From a virus, in the IMG/VR virus record IMGVR_UViG_3300027963_002897, positions 1-62,162 of that record: a stretch of 62,162 nucleotides of DNA. One strand, given 5' to 3'. Under the pieces are notes generated by a model. It saw only the letters and a program-made list of their open reading frames with translations, searched no databases and was not told the origin of the DNA. The position numbers were made by a program, and so were the translations under genes. This document shows positions 21,650 to 31,223 of the stretch, in pieces (positions within the stretch are counted from its first letter, which is position 1; every line of letters starts with the position of its first letter).

Positions 21650-22776
21650 TTCTGTATCAGCGTTATAACTGTGCTGCCTCCGCTGTTAACACGATTCTTA
21701 AAGTCTAGTACTCCCTGTGTCATATAAATGGTTGAATTTTGTGTTGTAGGTACTGTTACGATCATGTTATTACTGCCATCGTCACGTGCTAATGTTACTT
21801 TAGGTTCTTGAACATCTACGGTAATACCTGTAATAGCTTGCCAGTCTGGCAATAGCCTATTGCTGGTAGTATTCAACATATTCAATTGTGCTTTCATTTG
21901 CGCATCTAGAATATCTAGGATGTTAGCAAGAAAAGTTTGATCAAGAAAATTTCGAGCCAGCTTGTCTTGGAAAACTTCTTTTTCTTGATCATCTAAGACA
22001 TTAACTAATCCCTGCTCTTTAAGGAAGTCTATGTCTAAGGCAGTTTTCATTTCCATCTTGCCTTGATGTTTATTTTGATGTTGATCGAGTTCTGGTGGCG
22101 GTGCAACAATTAACATATTATTGATGGCACCTTCGCTGAGTTTAAGTATAGCAGGAGGTGTAGGTATTGCACTTCTACTGTCAACTCTGGTGGCTTGGAA
22201 GGGCTTGTTTAGTATGACCTGCCCTGCATCACTTTCTACAGTGATTTCGCCAGTTTTACAGATGGCTTCAATATCCTGTACAGTTCGAGTATTGCGATCA
22301 CTAGGACAGCTAGGTAATAAAATAATTGTGCTACGTCCTAGCTCATCTACTGTGGCAGTGAAATCAGTACCACGAACTGATACCGTGGCACTTGGTGTAT
22401 TGACAGACACTGCCTGTGGACTATTTTTAGCAATCTGTCCAGATGCATAGCGCACGGTGCCTAAAGCCATATTAAGAGCTACTTTACCGGATTTGCTTTT
22501 TGGATCATAGACAAAATCATCAATAACTAATTTTGAATTTTCGTTGACCTGTACTCTGGTCTGATCTTCAAATGTTATTCCGATTTTGCCCTGTGTAGTC
22601 CGTACTGCATCCTGCATCTCCACTCCAGTGCCTTTGACTCCTATCACCTTCTGTGATTTCCTCTCCACAGTCGCGGCTGCGTTCAATTGCTCTGTGATAG
22701 TCCCTATCCCTGCGTAGCTCTGAGATATAGGCAACAACAGCCCGCATAGTAGTAGCGTCCATAATTTAGTCTCCAC
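21646..22776 (-). CDS. FecR-domain periplasmic protein
   Basis: 376 aa with signal peptide (LLLCGLLLPISQSYAG). The FecR-type beta domain runs about residues 25-155 (VQVNENSKLVIDDFVYDPKS, GTVRYASG, TPSATVSVRGTDF). FecR domains bind or sense surface structures and often accompany curli-like or ECF systems. ATGA overlap with the following curlin gene. In this setting it could scaffold or sense the fibre. Confidence 0.85.
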   Translation of the reverse strand: METKLWTLLLCGLLLPISQSYAGIGTITEQLNAAATVERKSQKVIGVKGTGVEMQDAVRTTQGKIGITFEDQTRVQVNENSKLVIDDFVYDPKSKSGKVALNMALGTVRYASGQIAKNSPQAVSVNTPSATVSVRGTDFTATVDELGRSTIILLPSCPSDRNTRTVQDIEAICKTGEITVESDAGQVILNKPFQATRVDSRSAIPTPPAILKLSEGAINNMLIVAPPPELDQHQNKHQGKMEMKTALDIDFLKEQGLVNVLDDQEKEVFQDKLARNFLDQTFLANILDILDAQMKAQLNMLNTTSNRLLPDWQAITGITVDVQEPKVTLARDDGSNNMIVTVPTTQNSTIYMTQGVLDFKNRVNSGGSTVITLIQK

Positions 22777-22785
22777 AGTGTGCCT

Positions 22786-23694
22786 TTATCGTGACGGTAA
22801 TGTTAACAATGGAACCAGTGCACCTTGACTAACATTAACGCTGTTACCACTGCCGTTAATCTTAATCTTAGCTTCTTGCCCTGTACCGGATGATCCTTGA
22901 TTGACTCCGATAAAGTTAGTGTCTCCTGTAATTCCTAAACTGATACTGTTATTGTTACCGTTTTGTACAAGTTGTATTTGGTTGTCATTACCAGCCAATG
23001 TTGACCCACTGGTATATCCGCCAATAGTAATACCGTTACCTGTGCCAGTTTGTTCTATGCCAAATATATTACCATATCCGCTGGTGCTGATACCGATGGT
23101 ATTACTATCACCGGTAGTTGAGATAGTAGTTGAGTTACTACCAACTGTTCCGGATTTCGTAATGTTTTGTATGTTATCATCACCTGCTATAGTAGAAATA
23201 ACACTGTCACCGTCGCCTGAAGTAGTAACAGATACTTCGTTACGAGCACCAGTTACACGAGATTGCAGGACAGTACTGTTACCACTTTGTGTTATGTCTA
23301 TTAGGTTACTTGCGCCGCTGTTTTTAATGAATGCTTGTGCGCTGTCACCGGTTATATTATAATTGATAGTGGTATTACGTTGTCCAGATTCTGTCGATCC
23401 AGCAGACTGCAGAGAAAGGGTATTCCCCGAACCAACTTGATTAATCTGTAGTTGTGTATTATCACCGGATACTGTGGCGGCATCAACTCCGCGAACACCC
23501 GGTGCATTGTTTACTATGCCTTTGACTGTGTTACCTGCACCATCTTGGGTGATATTAACTACAGCATTATCACCACTTTGATCAATGTAGATACTGTTGT
23601 CAACGGCATGGCCCAGTGATGGCATCGCAGCCAACACCAGAATTGTGAGTAATTTTCTCGACAACCCACCAGCGCCTTTGATTCTTGTTTTCAT
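22786..23694 (-). CDS. Curlin-repeat protein (CsgA/CsgB-like)
   Basis: 302 aa with signal peptide (LLTILVLAAMPSLGHA). Some ten curlin-type repeats with the spacing N-x-I-x-I-x-Q-x-G-x-x-N, for example IYIDQSGDNAVVNITQDGAGN and IEQTGTGNGITIGG. Such repeats stack into functional amyloid after CsgG-dependent export. Roughly twice the length of E. coli CsgA. Stop is 10 bp before the FecR ATG; start overlaps the upstream sORF (ATGA). Confidence 0.88.
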   Translation of the reverse strand: MKTRIKGAGGLSRKLLTILVLAAMPSLGHAVDNSIYIDQSGDNAVVNITQDGAGNTVKGIVNNAPGVRGVDAATVSGDNTQLQINQVGSGNTLSLQSAGSTESGQRNTTINYNITGDSAQAFIKNSGASNLIDITQSGNSTVLQSRVTGARNEVSVTTSGDGDSVISTIAGDDNIQNITKSGTVGSNSTTISTTGDSNTIGISTSGYGNIFGIEQTGTGNGITIGGYTSGSTLAGNDNQIQLVQNGNNNSISLGITGDTNFIGVNQGSSGTGQEAKIKINGSGNSVNVSQGALVPLLTLPSR

Positions 23695-23825
23695 TTATTT
23701 TCATTATTAGGATAATAAATTCCTAATGTCGCTCCTGTTTTTATGTTATGTTTCCTTTTTAATTCCTTTCTCTCATTTAAAAAGCATTCTCTGCTTAAAA
23801 TATTTACTGAGGTAACAGCAATCAT
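23691..23825 (-). CDS. Small ORF coupled to the curlin gene
   Basis: 44 aa, starting MIAVTSVNILSRECFLNERK, basic and Asn-rich. GCGGAG sits upstream of the ATG, and its TGA overlaps the curlin ATG, so it may serve as a translational leader or encode a small factor. Not recognised. Confidence 0.5.
   Translation of the reverse strand: MIAVTSVNILSRECFLNERKELKRKHNIKTGATLGIYYPNNENK
23799..23809 (-). promoter_or_regulatory. Late-type TAAATAT element in the curli leader
   Basis: Minus AGTAAATATTT, about 105 bp before the curlin start. Upstream (23860-23893) a TTAATTTTTTACAC unit is repeated. Confidence 0.35.
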
Positions 23826-23893
23826 TATGCTCCGCTGTTATTTTTCCGTTACTATAAGGTGTAAAAAAATTAACAGTGTAAAAAATTAACACC

Positions 23894-25123
23894 TTATTTC
23901 ACTTCCTCTAAATGTTCTGCGCGGACCCACCCGCCTCGTTTCTCACTGTCTGTCACTCTTAACCAACCTTCGCTGCCTGGTTGAATTACATTTACCATGG
24001 TGCCTTTCTTAAACTGCCAAGTTTTTTGACTCTTCTCATCTGGCTCTTTGTAAATGTACTGTGCTTCTGTTAATCTACGTTGTCCAAATAAAGGTCTAGG
24101 TTCTATTTTTTCTTCAACGGCCTTACTTTCTCTTTTGTTTCCTTCATCAGCCTTTCTGCTGTTGGACTCAGTCGCCGATCTTGTGGGTACGGGACTTGGC
24201 TGGGCGGCAACTGCTTGGGGGGTTTGATTTTGAACCACGACATCTTTCTTTTCCTCCACTTTTATTTCACTGCTGATAACCGGTGCTTTTGGTTCTATTT
24301 TTGATATTACCACAGCCACAGGAGTATCTACTTTATATTCCCATATACCTTTGGTTACACCTTCTTTAATCAATTCGACCACTGCCATTTCCACAGCGGC
24401 TTTTACTGCGTAGGTTCCGGGCTCATTGATAGTCAATCCTGCTTCTGCTTCAAATGCCTGTGTGCCTGCATCAAAAAACTTCAATGCTGTGGCACTGTCA
24501 GATGTGCTTAGGATAGTCTTTTGTACTGTAACTGTGGCCAGTACTTTACCTGTGTTTACACTAACAGCACGTAGGCTAACTGTGACTGTATCCTGGCTCC
24601 ATTGTGTCTGTTTACCTATGCCAAATATACGCATACCAGCACCACCGCTGGTAGTTGTTGTATCATAGCCAACCAATCCACCTTCTAAGATCATACCAGC
24701 AAACTGCATGGGCATCAAGGGTTTGGCATTGGCTCCTTCATAGGCTTCACGCATCTGGCGAATGATAGTACGCTCTTTAGTTAGGTTATCAATACCCACA
24801 CGCTCTACTACTTCGAACCAACGACCTCGGCCAACATTCTGGAGTGCCTGTATTAGGAATGTTTCTGCACCTTGTGTAACTGCTGTTGATAAACTGGCCA
24901 CGTTAGCCTGTGGACGTCTTTGACCTGTTTTGTCAGCAAAACTGTATACTGCTACACTGATAGGTTTACCAGCAGACGGTGCCTGTATCTCGTCAAATTC
25001 TTTCTTGACTGCTTTTCTCTGCGTTGTCAGTGTTGGATCTGTTTCATTCAACCCGGTGCTTTGGATTATGGCACATCCGCTCAACATTGAAACTATCACG
25101 AGTGTTAGTAGAGTCTTTTTCAT
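23894..25123 (-). CDS. csgG: CsgG-type curli secretion lipoprotein with SH3 tail
   Basis: 409 aa. Lipobox MLSGC at residues 14-18, then the CsgG core (VAVYSFADKTGQRRP, FLIQALQNVGRGRWFEVVER, ILEGGLVGYDTTTTSGGAG with the transmembrane hairpins, SLRAVSVNTGKV). CsgG forms a nine-fold outer-membrane pore that exports curlins. Unlike E. coli CsgG it has a roughly 130-residue extension: a Pro/Lys linker and a terminal SH3-like domain (about 345-409), which may bind peptidoglycan. Confidence 0.92.
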   Translation of the reverse strand: MKKTLLTLVIVSMLSGCAIIQSTGLNETDPTLTTQRKAVKKEFDEIQAPSAGKPISVAVYSFADKTGQRRPQANVASLSTAVTQGAETFLIQALQNVGRGRWFEVVERVGIDNLTKERTIIRQMREAYEGANAKPLMPMQFAGMILEGGLVGYDTTTTSGGAGMRIFGIGKQTQWSQDTVTVSLRAVSVNTGKVLATVTVQKTILSTSDSATALKFFDAGTQAFEAEAGLTINEPGTYAVKAAVEMAVVELIKEGVTKGIWEYKVDTPVAVVISKIEPKAPVISSEIKVEEKKDVVVQNQTPQAVAAQPSPVPTRSATESNSRKADEGNKRESKAVEEKIEPRPLFGQRRLTEAQYIYKEPDEKSQKTWQFKKGTMVNVIQPGSEGWLRVTDSEKRGGWVRAEHLEEVK

Positions 25124-25124
25124 A

Positions 25125-25565
25125 TTACTGGAATTGGAACTGTCCTAATGGAACTGTAATTGTTGTTTGATTACCTACAGTATCAGTGACTGTGAGATAA
25201 ACATTTGAACTGTCTTTGTTCCAAAATATAGTATTACCTTCAAAGTTCAGTGTACCACTGGTACTACCTCCATTGGCAAACATAGCTGTGGCTAAGTTTT
25301 GACTTATCTGCGCATATATTCTAGATTCCAAGTTGTTCATAAACTTGGCTAAGTTAGTGTTCTTTTCGTCAGCTTTGGCTTTTTCTAAAGCTGCTTGAAT
25401 ATCTTTTTTAACCTGTGCTTGACGTGTGAATTCTTGATTCTCTATGGTAAGCACGTGAGAACTGTAGCCCGAGCCGTTAAAGCTGGGACTTTTAAATCCG
25501 AAGTCTAGGGGTGCAGCAATGCTCGCAAGAGGAAACGCTGCTAATAATACTAATACGTTTTTCAT
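25125..25565 (-). CDS. csgF: CsgF-like curli assembly factor
   Basis: 146 aa with signal peptide ending ASIAA. The mature start PLDFGFKSPSFNGSGYSSH matches the CsgF N-terminus (FxFRNPxFGG) that plugs into the CsgG pore, and the C-terminal VYLTVTDTVGNQTTITVPLG the conserved beta part. First gene of the operon and 1 bp from csgG. Confidence 0.88.
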   Translation of the reverse strand: MKNVLVLLAAFPLASIAAPLDFGFKSPSFNGSGYSSHVLTIENQEFTRQAQVKKDIQAALEKAKADEKNTNLAKFMNNLESRIYAQISQNLATAMFANGGSTSGTLNFEGNTIFWNKDSSNVYLTVTDTVGNQTTITVPLGQFQFQ

Positions 25566-25589
25566 CGAAACCGCTCCCGGTAATCCGTA

Positions 25590-25602
25590 TTAGTATTTAA
25601 GT
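25590..25602 (-). promoter_or_regulatory. Late-type TAAATACT element before csgF
   Basis: Minus ACTTAAATACTAA, about 25 bp upstream of the csgF ATG, resembling the T4 late -10 TATAAATA. Confidence 0.5.
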
Positions 25603-25642
25603 AAGTGCTTTTGGGAATTAAGTTGCTAGATTATATTGGAGT

Positions 25643-27166
25643 TTAATCGAATCTAAAACTGATCTTTTTAGATGGTCTTGCGTTAGATGTATAGTGTTCA
25701 GCATCAATAACAATGTTGCCATTGAATCTTGGAGGCCAAACTACATCAAATTTACTAAAGACTATGCCAGCGGGTGATTTTTCAGTGTAGGTGTACACCT
25801 GTACCATTGACGCTTTGTTTAAAACTGCTTTGAAAAAATCAGTTAGTAATCGAGAGTTTTTATTAAGATCGGCGGCTAACAGTTTAGCACAGCACCCTAA
25901 CAAATGATATCCCATTTGCCATTTAGGGTTATTGAGATCAACACCTCGATTAGATATCACTTCCTCGCCTGCCTTATTTTTTACTATAGATCCTTTGATA
26001 ATTTTAGCATTATAAACTCTGGACAAATTTGGAAAGTTTTGTAAATCTTGAAGTGTACCTGTACCTTTACCGTATATTTCCTGTATGTAGTTTTTCTCAT
26101 CATCGTTGATAATACCAATATCAGGAAGAGCGCAGGCTGCTAATATACCCGGAATAGCTTCGTTTGTATGCAGTGTCTCTAATGCAGGAAGAAGAGCTGC
26201 ATATTTTTTATAGAATTTGGTATTTGGTCCAAAATCGTCCGGGTACTTATCTAAGGTTTCCATAGCACCAGTTAAGCTGGCCGCTGCACCACCACTTTTA
26301 TTTTTACTGCTGATGATGATCTTAGTCCCTTCTGCCCATAAAAATGAGTCGCCTATCTTTTCTCCAAATGCACCAAACGATGCTTCGTTAAAACTAGACC
26401 AAGATAGCCCTAACGGTCCTAACAGATTTTTCTCTGCGGCAGCGTAATCTCCGCTAACACGTTTGTTTAATGCTAATGCTATAGGGGCAGCAGTTTCACC
26501 AAAAACAACTTCAATTTGATCGGCGTACTGATCTAGATTAGGAACAGCTCCGGTATCGTTCATTAGGTCATCAAGTAAAGCAGGCAATCCTACTTTTAAA
26601 TTTTGAGGGAATGATGCAGGTCTTGAATTTAAATTTTGTGCAACTAATCCTGGAAGACCTGCAATCGGATATTTTCCGGGTTTTACAAAATCATAAGGAC
26701 TGATTTTTATTTCTGCAGCCTTGGCAGTTGCTGATTTACCCTTACCAGTTTGTACCCAGCCAGTTTCTTTTGAAAATTCAGAAGTTTGCCAATATAGGGG
26801 AGGATGTACTGGTTTCTTTTGTTTGTAAAACTTAACAAATGCAATCTTAGTGTTTGGGTCACCGATTACAACAACCATAGCTGCGGCGGTGCCTTTGTTA
26901 CCGCCAACGTATTTTTGTACCGTTGCACCTTGTTGTTGCAGATACGCATCGATGTCTGCTTTCATTAGATCTGTAACAATCGTTTCTGGATTTTCAGGAT
27001 CAGGTTCGTAATTTAAACGGGCGTCTTGCGGAAATACTGCAACGTTAATTAAATCGTAGGTATTGTTGCCGTTGATGAATTGGATCTGTGCTCCAGACTT
27101 CTTTTCCAACATGCGATCCCACATACCACCCTGGGCTTCAACTAAAAGGAATTCAAATGCTCTCAT
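25643..27166 (-). CDS. Large hypothetical protein, capsid-targeting-like N-terminus
   Basis: 507 aa, starting MRAFEFLLVEAQGGMWDRML. The M-R-x-F-E-F-x-x-x-E start resembles the T4 capsid-targeting sequence (EFIAE), which directs internal proteins into the prohead and is cut after Glu by the prohead protease. The body is mixed alpha/beta with no domain I recognise. TAAATATT lies 4 bp before the ATG. Could be an injected internal protein. Confidence 0.7.
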   Translation of the reverse strand: MRAFEFLLVEAQGGMWDRMLEKKSGAQIQFINGNNTYDLINVAVFPQDARLNYEPDPENPETIVTDLMKADIDAYLQQQGATVQKYVGGNKGTAAAMVVVIGDPNTKIAFVKFYKQKKPVHPPLYWQTSEFSKETGWVQTGKGKSATAKAAEIKISPYDFVKPGKYPIAGLPGLVAQNLNSRPASFPQNLKVGLPALLDDLMNDTGAVPNLDQYADQIEVVFGETAAPIALALNKRVSGDYAAAEKNLLGPLGLSWSSFNEASFGAFGEKIGDSFLWAEGTKIIISSKNKSGGAAASLTGAMETLDKYPDDFGPNTKFYKKYAALLPALETLHTNEAIPGILAACALPDIGIINDDEKNYIQEIYGKGTGTLQDLQNFPNLSRVYNAKIIKGSIVKNKAGEEVISNRGVDLNNPKWQMGYHLLGCCAKLLAADLNKNSRLLTDFFKAVLNKASMVQVYTYTEKSPAGIVFSKFDVVWPPRFNGNIVIDAEHYTSNARPSKKISFRFD

Positions 27167-27175
27167 AGCTAATAT

Positions 27176-27859
27176 TTAGCTGATTTCAGGAAACAGGCAT
27201 TCCTGTATGAAATGCTGTACATCATCCTCACTTAACCCTAAACTAACCATTACACGCGGAGTGTGTGGATTTTGCTTCTGATTATGGGCATAAAAGTTTT
27301 GATTTTTAGTGGTATTTTTGACAGTATTATTGCTCTTAGCTACTTCTTGCAGATATACGCTGGTAGTAAGTTTGGCTAGATCTGTAATCTGATCTAATTC
27401 TTCTTGTTTTTGTACATTACCCGCAGCTACCATAAAAGGAGTAAAGATACGTTCGGCCCAGTCTGGAAGTTTGCGAGTTCGATTCCATTCTAATCGTGTT
27501 ACCTCTCCAGCGAACCATTCTATGAGGGGATGATCTTTATCGCCCGCTGGACTAAAATCGTGGAAGCATCCAGTGATCTTGTTCTTACCAGCAATAACGT
27601 CAAAACCAAAAATAGGAGCAGGATTATGTGTATGTGGAAAGATGCAACAATGCATCATCCAGAGTCCTTTGGATTCCCTAGCATCCACAACATCAACGTG
27701 AGCGCGACGATAACTGTCACTGGTCCAAACACGATTAACCCAACCAGGCTGATTAAAGCGATCCATACCCGGCTCAAAGATTTCTTTTCCTGTTGCATCA
27801 AAACTACTCTCTAAAAGGTGCTGAATTTCAATCAGCGTGTCCCAAACATTACTCTCCAC
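27176..27859 (-). CDS. Ferredoxin-dependent bilin reductase (PcyX/PebS-like)
   Basis: 227 aa. RRAHVDVVDARESKGLW, MHCCIFPHTHNPAPIFGFDV and GCFHDFSPAGD match the substrate-pocket strands of ferredoxin-dependent bilin reductases (PcyA, PebS, PcyX), which reduce biliverdin to phycobilins. Its gene overlaps heme oxygenase by 11 bp, the same pairing as in oceanic phages that make bilins. Bilin use in a non-photosynthetic host is unexplained. Confidence 0.85.
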   Translation of the reverse strand: MESNVWDTLIEIQHLLESSFDATGKEIFEPGMDRFNQPGWVNRVWTSDSYRRAHVDVVDARESKGLWMMHCCIFPHTHNPAPIFGFDVIAGKNKITGCFHDFSPAGDKDHPLIEWFAGEVTRLEWNRTRKLPDWAERIFTPFMVAAGNVQKQEELDQITDLAKLTTSVYLQEVAKSNNTVKNTTKNQNFYAHNQKQNPHTPRVMVSLGLSEDDVQHFIQECLFPEIS

Positions 27860-28394
27860 GGTACAAATCTCGCATCATCTTAATAGCGTATTCAAACGCT
27901 ACACGAGCTTCGTCTCCAAGGTCGTCAGTGAGTGTTACTCGAATAGCCGTCTTCATAGCGTCGGCATTTTCAAAATCATAGAACTTGCCACTGCTAATGT
28001 GTGCTACTTGTTTCTTAATGATTTGACCACCGAATAGGTCGCCCATATGGCGGCAGTATAGATGCGCTTTAATAAGATGTTTACGGAGTTCATCGTTGCC
28101 TAGTTTGTGCAAGTATGCTTGATACTCTAATGTACTAGGTGTTAGATAGCAATAACTGCCATCATCTAGTTCTAGAAAGTCTGCATGGATAGCACGTAGA
28201 CGAGGAAGGTCGGGCATTGTAACAAGGAATCCTTGACGCTGACAATACCACTCAATAGGATCGTATACTGCTAGTAAGTTGTAAAGATAATTTCTGTAGT
28301 CTTGTTTTTCAATTTTGCCACTTAATAGCAATTTGGCAAATTTTGTTAATTCTGCTTCGTGATGTAGGTCTTTTGTGATTTCTCGTAAACTCAT
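27849..28394 (-). CDS. ho1: Heme oxygenase
   Basis: 181 aa. KDLHHEAE near residue 10 holds the proximal heme ligand, and HMGDLFGGQ near residue 117 matches the HO GDLSGGQ helix. Cleaves heme to biliverdin, CO and iron, feeding the reductase next door and releasing iron. ATGA overlap with upstream clpS. Confidence 0.88.
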   Translation of the reverse strand: MSLREITKDLHHEAELTKFAKLLLSGKIEKQDYRNYLYNLLAVYDPIEWYCQRQGFLVTMPDLPRLRAIHADFLELDDGSYCYLTPSTLEYQAYLHKLGNDELRKHLIKAHLYCRHMGDLFGGQIIKKQVAHISSGKFYDFENADAMKTAIRVTLTDDLGDEARVAFEYAIKMMRDLYRGE

Positions 28395-28690
28395 TCTTGT
28401 TCTACCTGTATGCGTAATGGTGAGCCGTTTGCTCTAGCGATATTTGTTGCTTCAATGCCTCGCTGTTCTGCAATTTCGAAAGTGTATACACCTGCTACGG
28501 CACTGCCCGAATTATGTATTTCTAAAGTGATTTCTTTTGCTCTAGATTCTGTGTGTTTGAAAACGCCCGTAAGCAATTCAATAACTAACTCCATAGGAGT
28601 TTGATCGTCGTTGAGAAAGATTACTTTCCACATTTTTGGTGGCTGTAAATTTACTACAACTTTCTCTTCAATTTTCACGTCTGTGGTCAT
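28391..28690 (-). CDS. clpS: ClpS N-end-rule adaptor
   Basis: 99 aa. WKVIFLNDDQTPMELVIELL, then VAGVYTFEIAEQRG are the ClpS signatures; the NDDxTPME loop recognises N-terminal aromatic/Leu residues and hands them to ClpA-ClpP. Pairs functionally with the phage ClpP at 9 kb. Confidence 0.92.
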   Translation of the reverse strand: MTTDVKIEEKVVVNLQPPKMWKVIFLNDDQTPMELVIELLTGVFKHTESRAKEITLEIHNSGSAVAGVYTFEIAEQRGIEATNIARANGSPLRIQVEQE

Positions 28691-28708
28691 ATTAACTCCG
28701 TTGGATAT

Positions 28709-28730
28709 AAAGGGAGGTTCCCCTCCCTTT
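28709..28730 (-). terminator. Rho-independent terminator
   Basis: AAAGGGAGG / CCTCCCTTT hairpin after the small heat-shock gene. Confidence 0.7.
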
Positions 28731-28737
28731 AATTATA

Positions 28738-29181
28738 TTACTTAATGTCTACAATGTCAATGATTTTTGGCTTAGCAGATTCTGGAATATTGCGTACCAA
28801 TTTAACGACTAACATACCGTTTTCGATTTGAGCACCAGTAACTTCAATGTGCTCAGCAAGTGGAAACTCGCGAGCAAAGTCACGTGTGGCTAAACCACGA
28901 TGTAGATAGACAACTTCGGGATCTTCGTGACGAATTGATTCTTCGCCCTCTCCCTTGATTACAAGAACTGTATTTTCAACAGTAACAGAAATTTCTGATT
29001 TTTTAAATCCTGTAACAGCAACCTGTATCTCATACTGATTTTCACCAGTCTTGATAATGTTGTGTGGAGGATAGTTGTTAGACATTTGGTTAGCAAATCT
29101 GCGCTCCATTTGATCGAACATAGTGTCAAAGCCAACCAAGGCTCTGCTTAGTGAGTCAAGTCTTGTTAATTGATTGTTCAT
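28738..29181 (-). CDS. Small heat-shock protein (Hsp20/IbpA-like)
   Basis: 147 aa. Alpha-crystallin domain with YEIQVAVTGFKKSEISVTVE and the GLATRDFAREFPL and NGMLVVKLVR strands; the partner-binding I-x-I/V motif is near the C-terminus. Holds unfolding proteins for DnaK. ATG at 29181 chosen for AAGGAGACC; an ATG at 29208 lacks this. Follows dnaK. Confidence 0.92.
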   Translation of the reverse strand: MNNQLTRLDSLSRALVGFDTMFDQMERRFANQMSNNYPPHNIIKTGENQYEIQVAVTGFKKSEISVTVENTVLVIKGEGEESIRHEDPEVVYLHRGLATRDFAREFPLAEHIEVTGAQIENGMLVVKLVRNIPESAKPKIIDIVDIK

Positions 29182-29239
29182 TATGGTCTCCTTATAAAGT
29201 AAGAACAATGGGGGCCTCGAAAGTACCCCCTATAATAAC

Positions 29240-31141
29240 TTAGTCTGCTTTCTTCTCTGTGAATGTAGCGTCAACTATGTCATCTTGTGGCTGAGGTTGT
29301 GCTTCTGCTTGTGCTTCTGCTTGTTCCTTAGCCTGTTTTTTATCTAACAATGCTTTCATTGCTGGATAAACTTTTGCAAGCTCTTCTGTAATCTTTTCAG
29401 CATCATCACCTTTGGAGGCTTCTTCTACTGAAGCGATTGCAGTTTCAAGCTCGGTAATTTCTGTTTCTGTTAGTTCAGAACGGAACTCTTCAAGATCCTT
29501 TCTAACTTCGTGTAATTGAGAATCGGCTTGGTTGCGTGTTTCGATAAGAGTACGTTGTTTCTTATCTGATTCCGCATTGGCTTCTGCATCACGAATCATA
29601 GCTTGGATTTCATCGTCACTTAAACCACTGTTAGATTTAATAGTGATCTTGTTTTCCTTGCCTGTGTTTTTATCTTTAGCACTAATGTGCATGATTCCGT
29701 TAGCATCGATATCAAATGTAACTTCAATCTGAGGCTGTCCTCTACGTGCTGGAGCAATACCGTCTAGTTTAAATTCACCTAACAGTTTATTGTACTGCAC
29801 AAGCTCACGCTCGCCTTGGAACACTTTAATGTCCACTGCTGGTTGATTGTCTTCAGCAGTACTAAATGTCTGGCTAGCCTTAGTTGGGATAGTTGTATTC
29901 TTTTGAATCAACTTGGCCATTACGCCACCCATTGTTTCGATACCAACGCTTAGTGGTGTAACATCTAACAACAGTACGTCTTTGCGATCACCACCTAACA
30001 CTGCACCTTGTACTGCGGCACCTGCGGCAACTGCTTCGTCTGGGTTAACATCCTTACGTGGTGCTTTACCAAATAACTTCTCTACAGTTTCCTGTACCTT
30101 AGGCATACGTGTCATACCACCAACAAGGATAACTTCGTCAATGTCTACGGCAGTCACTTTAGCATCTGCCATTGCTGTCTTACATGGCCCAACACTTCGT
30201 TGAATTAATTCGTCAACTAACTGTTCTAGTTTGCTGCGATTTAATTTTACTGCTAGGTGTTTTGGTCCACTTGCGTCTGCTGTAATATATGGCAGGTTAA
30301 CATCTGTTTGGCTTGAACTAGATAACTCAATCTTAGCCTTTTCAGCACTATCTTTCAAACGCTGTAATGCCAATACATCTTTGCTTAGATCAATACCTGA
30401 TTCTTTCTTAAATTCATCAATCAAGTGATCCATAATACGTTGGTCGAAATCTTCACCGCCGAGGAATGTGTCACCATTGGTAGAGAGAACCTCAATTTGC
30501 TTCTCACCGTCCACGTTAGCAATTTCAATGATAGATACATCAAAAGTACCACCACCAAGGTCATACACAGCCACTTTACGATCTGTTTTGTCATTTTTAT
30601 CTACTCCGTATGCTAATGCAGCCGCAGTAGGTTCATTGATAATACGTAAAACTTCTAAGCCTGCAATCTTACCTGCATCCTTAGTCGCCTGACGTTGGCT
30701 GTCGTTGAAGTAAGCTGGTACTGTAATAACAGCTTGTGTTACTTCTTCTCCCAAATAGTCTTCAGCAGTCTTTTTCATCTTACGAAGGACTTCAGCAGAA
30801 ATTTGTGGAGGTGCTAAATCTTTGTTATTTGCTTTTACCCAAGCATCGCCGTTTTCAGCTTCAACAATTTGATAAGGCATCAAGTCGATGTCTTTTTGCA
30901 CAGCTTCTTCTTTGAACTTACGTCCAATAAGACGCTTGCTTGCGTAAATTGTATTTGTGGGATTTGTTACTGCTTGACGCTTTGCTGTTGCACCAACTAA
31001 AATTTCATTGTCAGTATATGCAACAATACTAGGAGTAGTCCTTGCGCCTTCTGAGTTTTCAATTACTTTAGCTTTACCATTTTCGATAACAGCTACACAT
31101 GAGTTTGTGGTACCCAAGTCGATACCGATGATCTTAGACAT
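29240..31141 (-). CDS. dnaK: Hsp70 chaperone DnaK
   Basis: 633 aa, full length. Starts [20 protein letters not shown]; nucleotide-binding domain motifs [20 protein letters not shown] and [12 protein letters not shown], substrate domain [17 protein letters not shown], and the acidic C-terminal tail ending TFTEKKAD. No DnaJ or GrpE is seen here, so host cochaperones are presumed. A complete dnaK is rare in phages. Confidence 0.96.
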   Translation of the reverse strand: MSKIIGIDLGTTNSCVAVIENGKAKVIENSEGARTTPSIVAYTDNEILVGATAKRQAVTNPTNTIYASKRLIGRKFKEEAVQKDIDLMPYQIVEAENGDAWVKANNKDLAPPQISAEVLRKMKKTAEDYLGEEVTQAVITVPAYFNDSQRQATKDAGKIAGLEVLRIINEPTAAALAYGVDKNDKTDRKVAVYDLGGGTFDVSIIEIANVDGEKQIEVLSTNGDTFLGGEDFDQRIMDHLIDEFKKESGIDLSKDVLALQRLKDSAEKAKIELSSSSQTDVNLPYITADASGPKHLAVKLNRSKLEQLVDELIQRSVGPCKTAMADAKVTAVDIDEVILVGGMTRMPKVQETVEKLFGKAPRKDVNPDEAVAAGAAVQGAVLGGDRKDVLLLDVTPLSVGIETMGGVMAKLIQKNTTIPTKASQTFSTAEDNQPAVDIKVFQGERELVQYNKLLGEFKLDGIAPARRGQPQIEVTFDIDANGIMHISAKDKNTGKENKITIKSNSGLSDDEIQAMIRDAEANAESDKKQRTLIETRNQADSQLHEVRKDLEEFRSELTETEITELETAIASVEEASKGDDAEKITEELAKVYPAMKALLDKKQAKEQAEAQAEAQPQPQDDIVDATFTEKKAD

Positions 31142-31223
31142 ATTTCATCTCCTTATAAAGTAAGATCTAATTAGGCTCTATGCCCTGTAATTTGCCATAT
31201 AGTACAAACTACGATTTTATTTA

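Noticed and set aside
29209-29232. GGGGG/CCCCC hairpin between dnaK and the small Hsp gene as a terminator
   Set aside because: No T run follows on the minus strand; it may only be a leader or processing hairpin.
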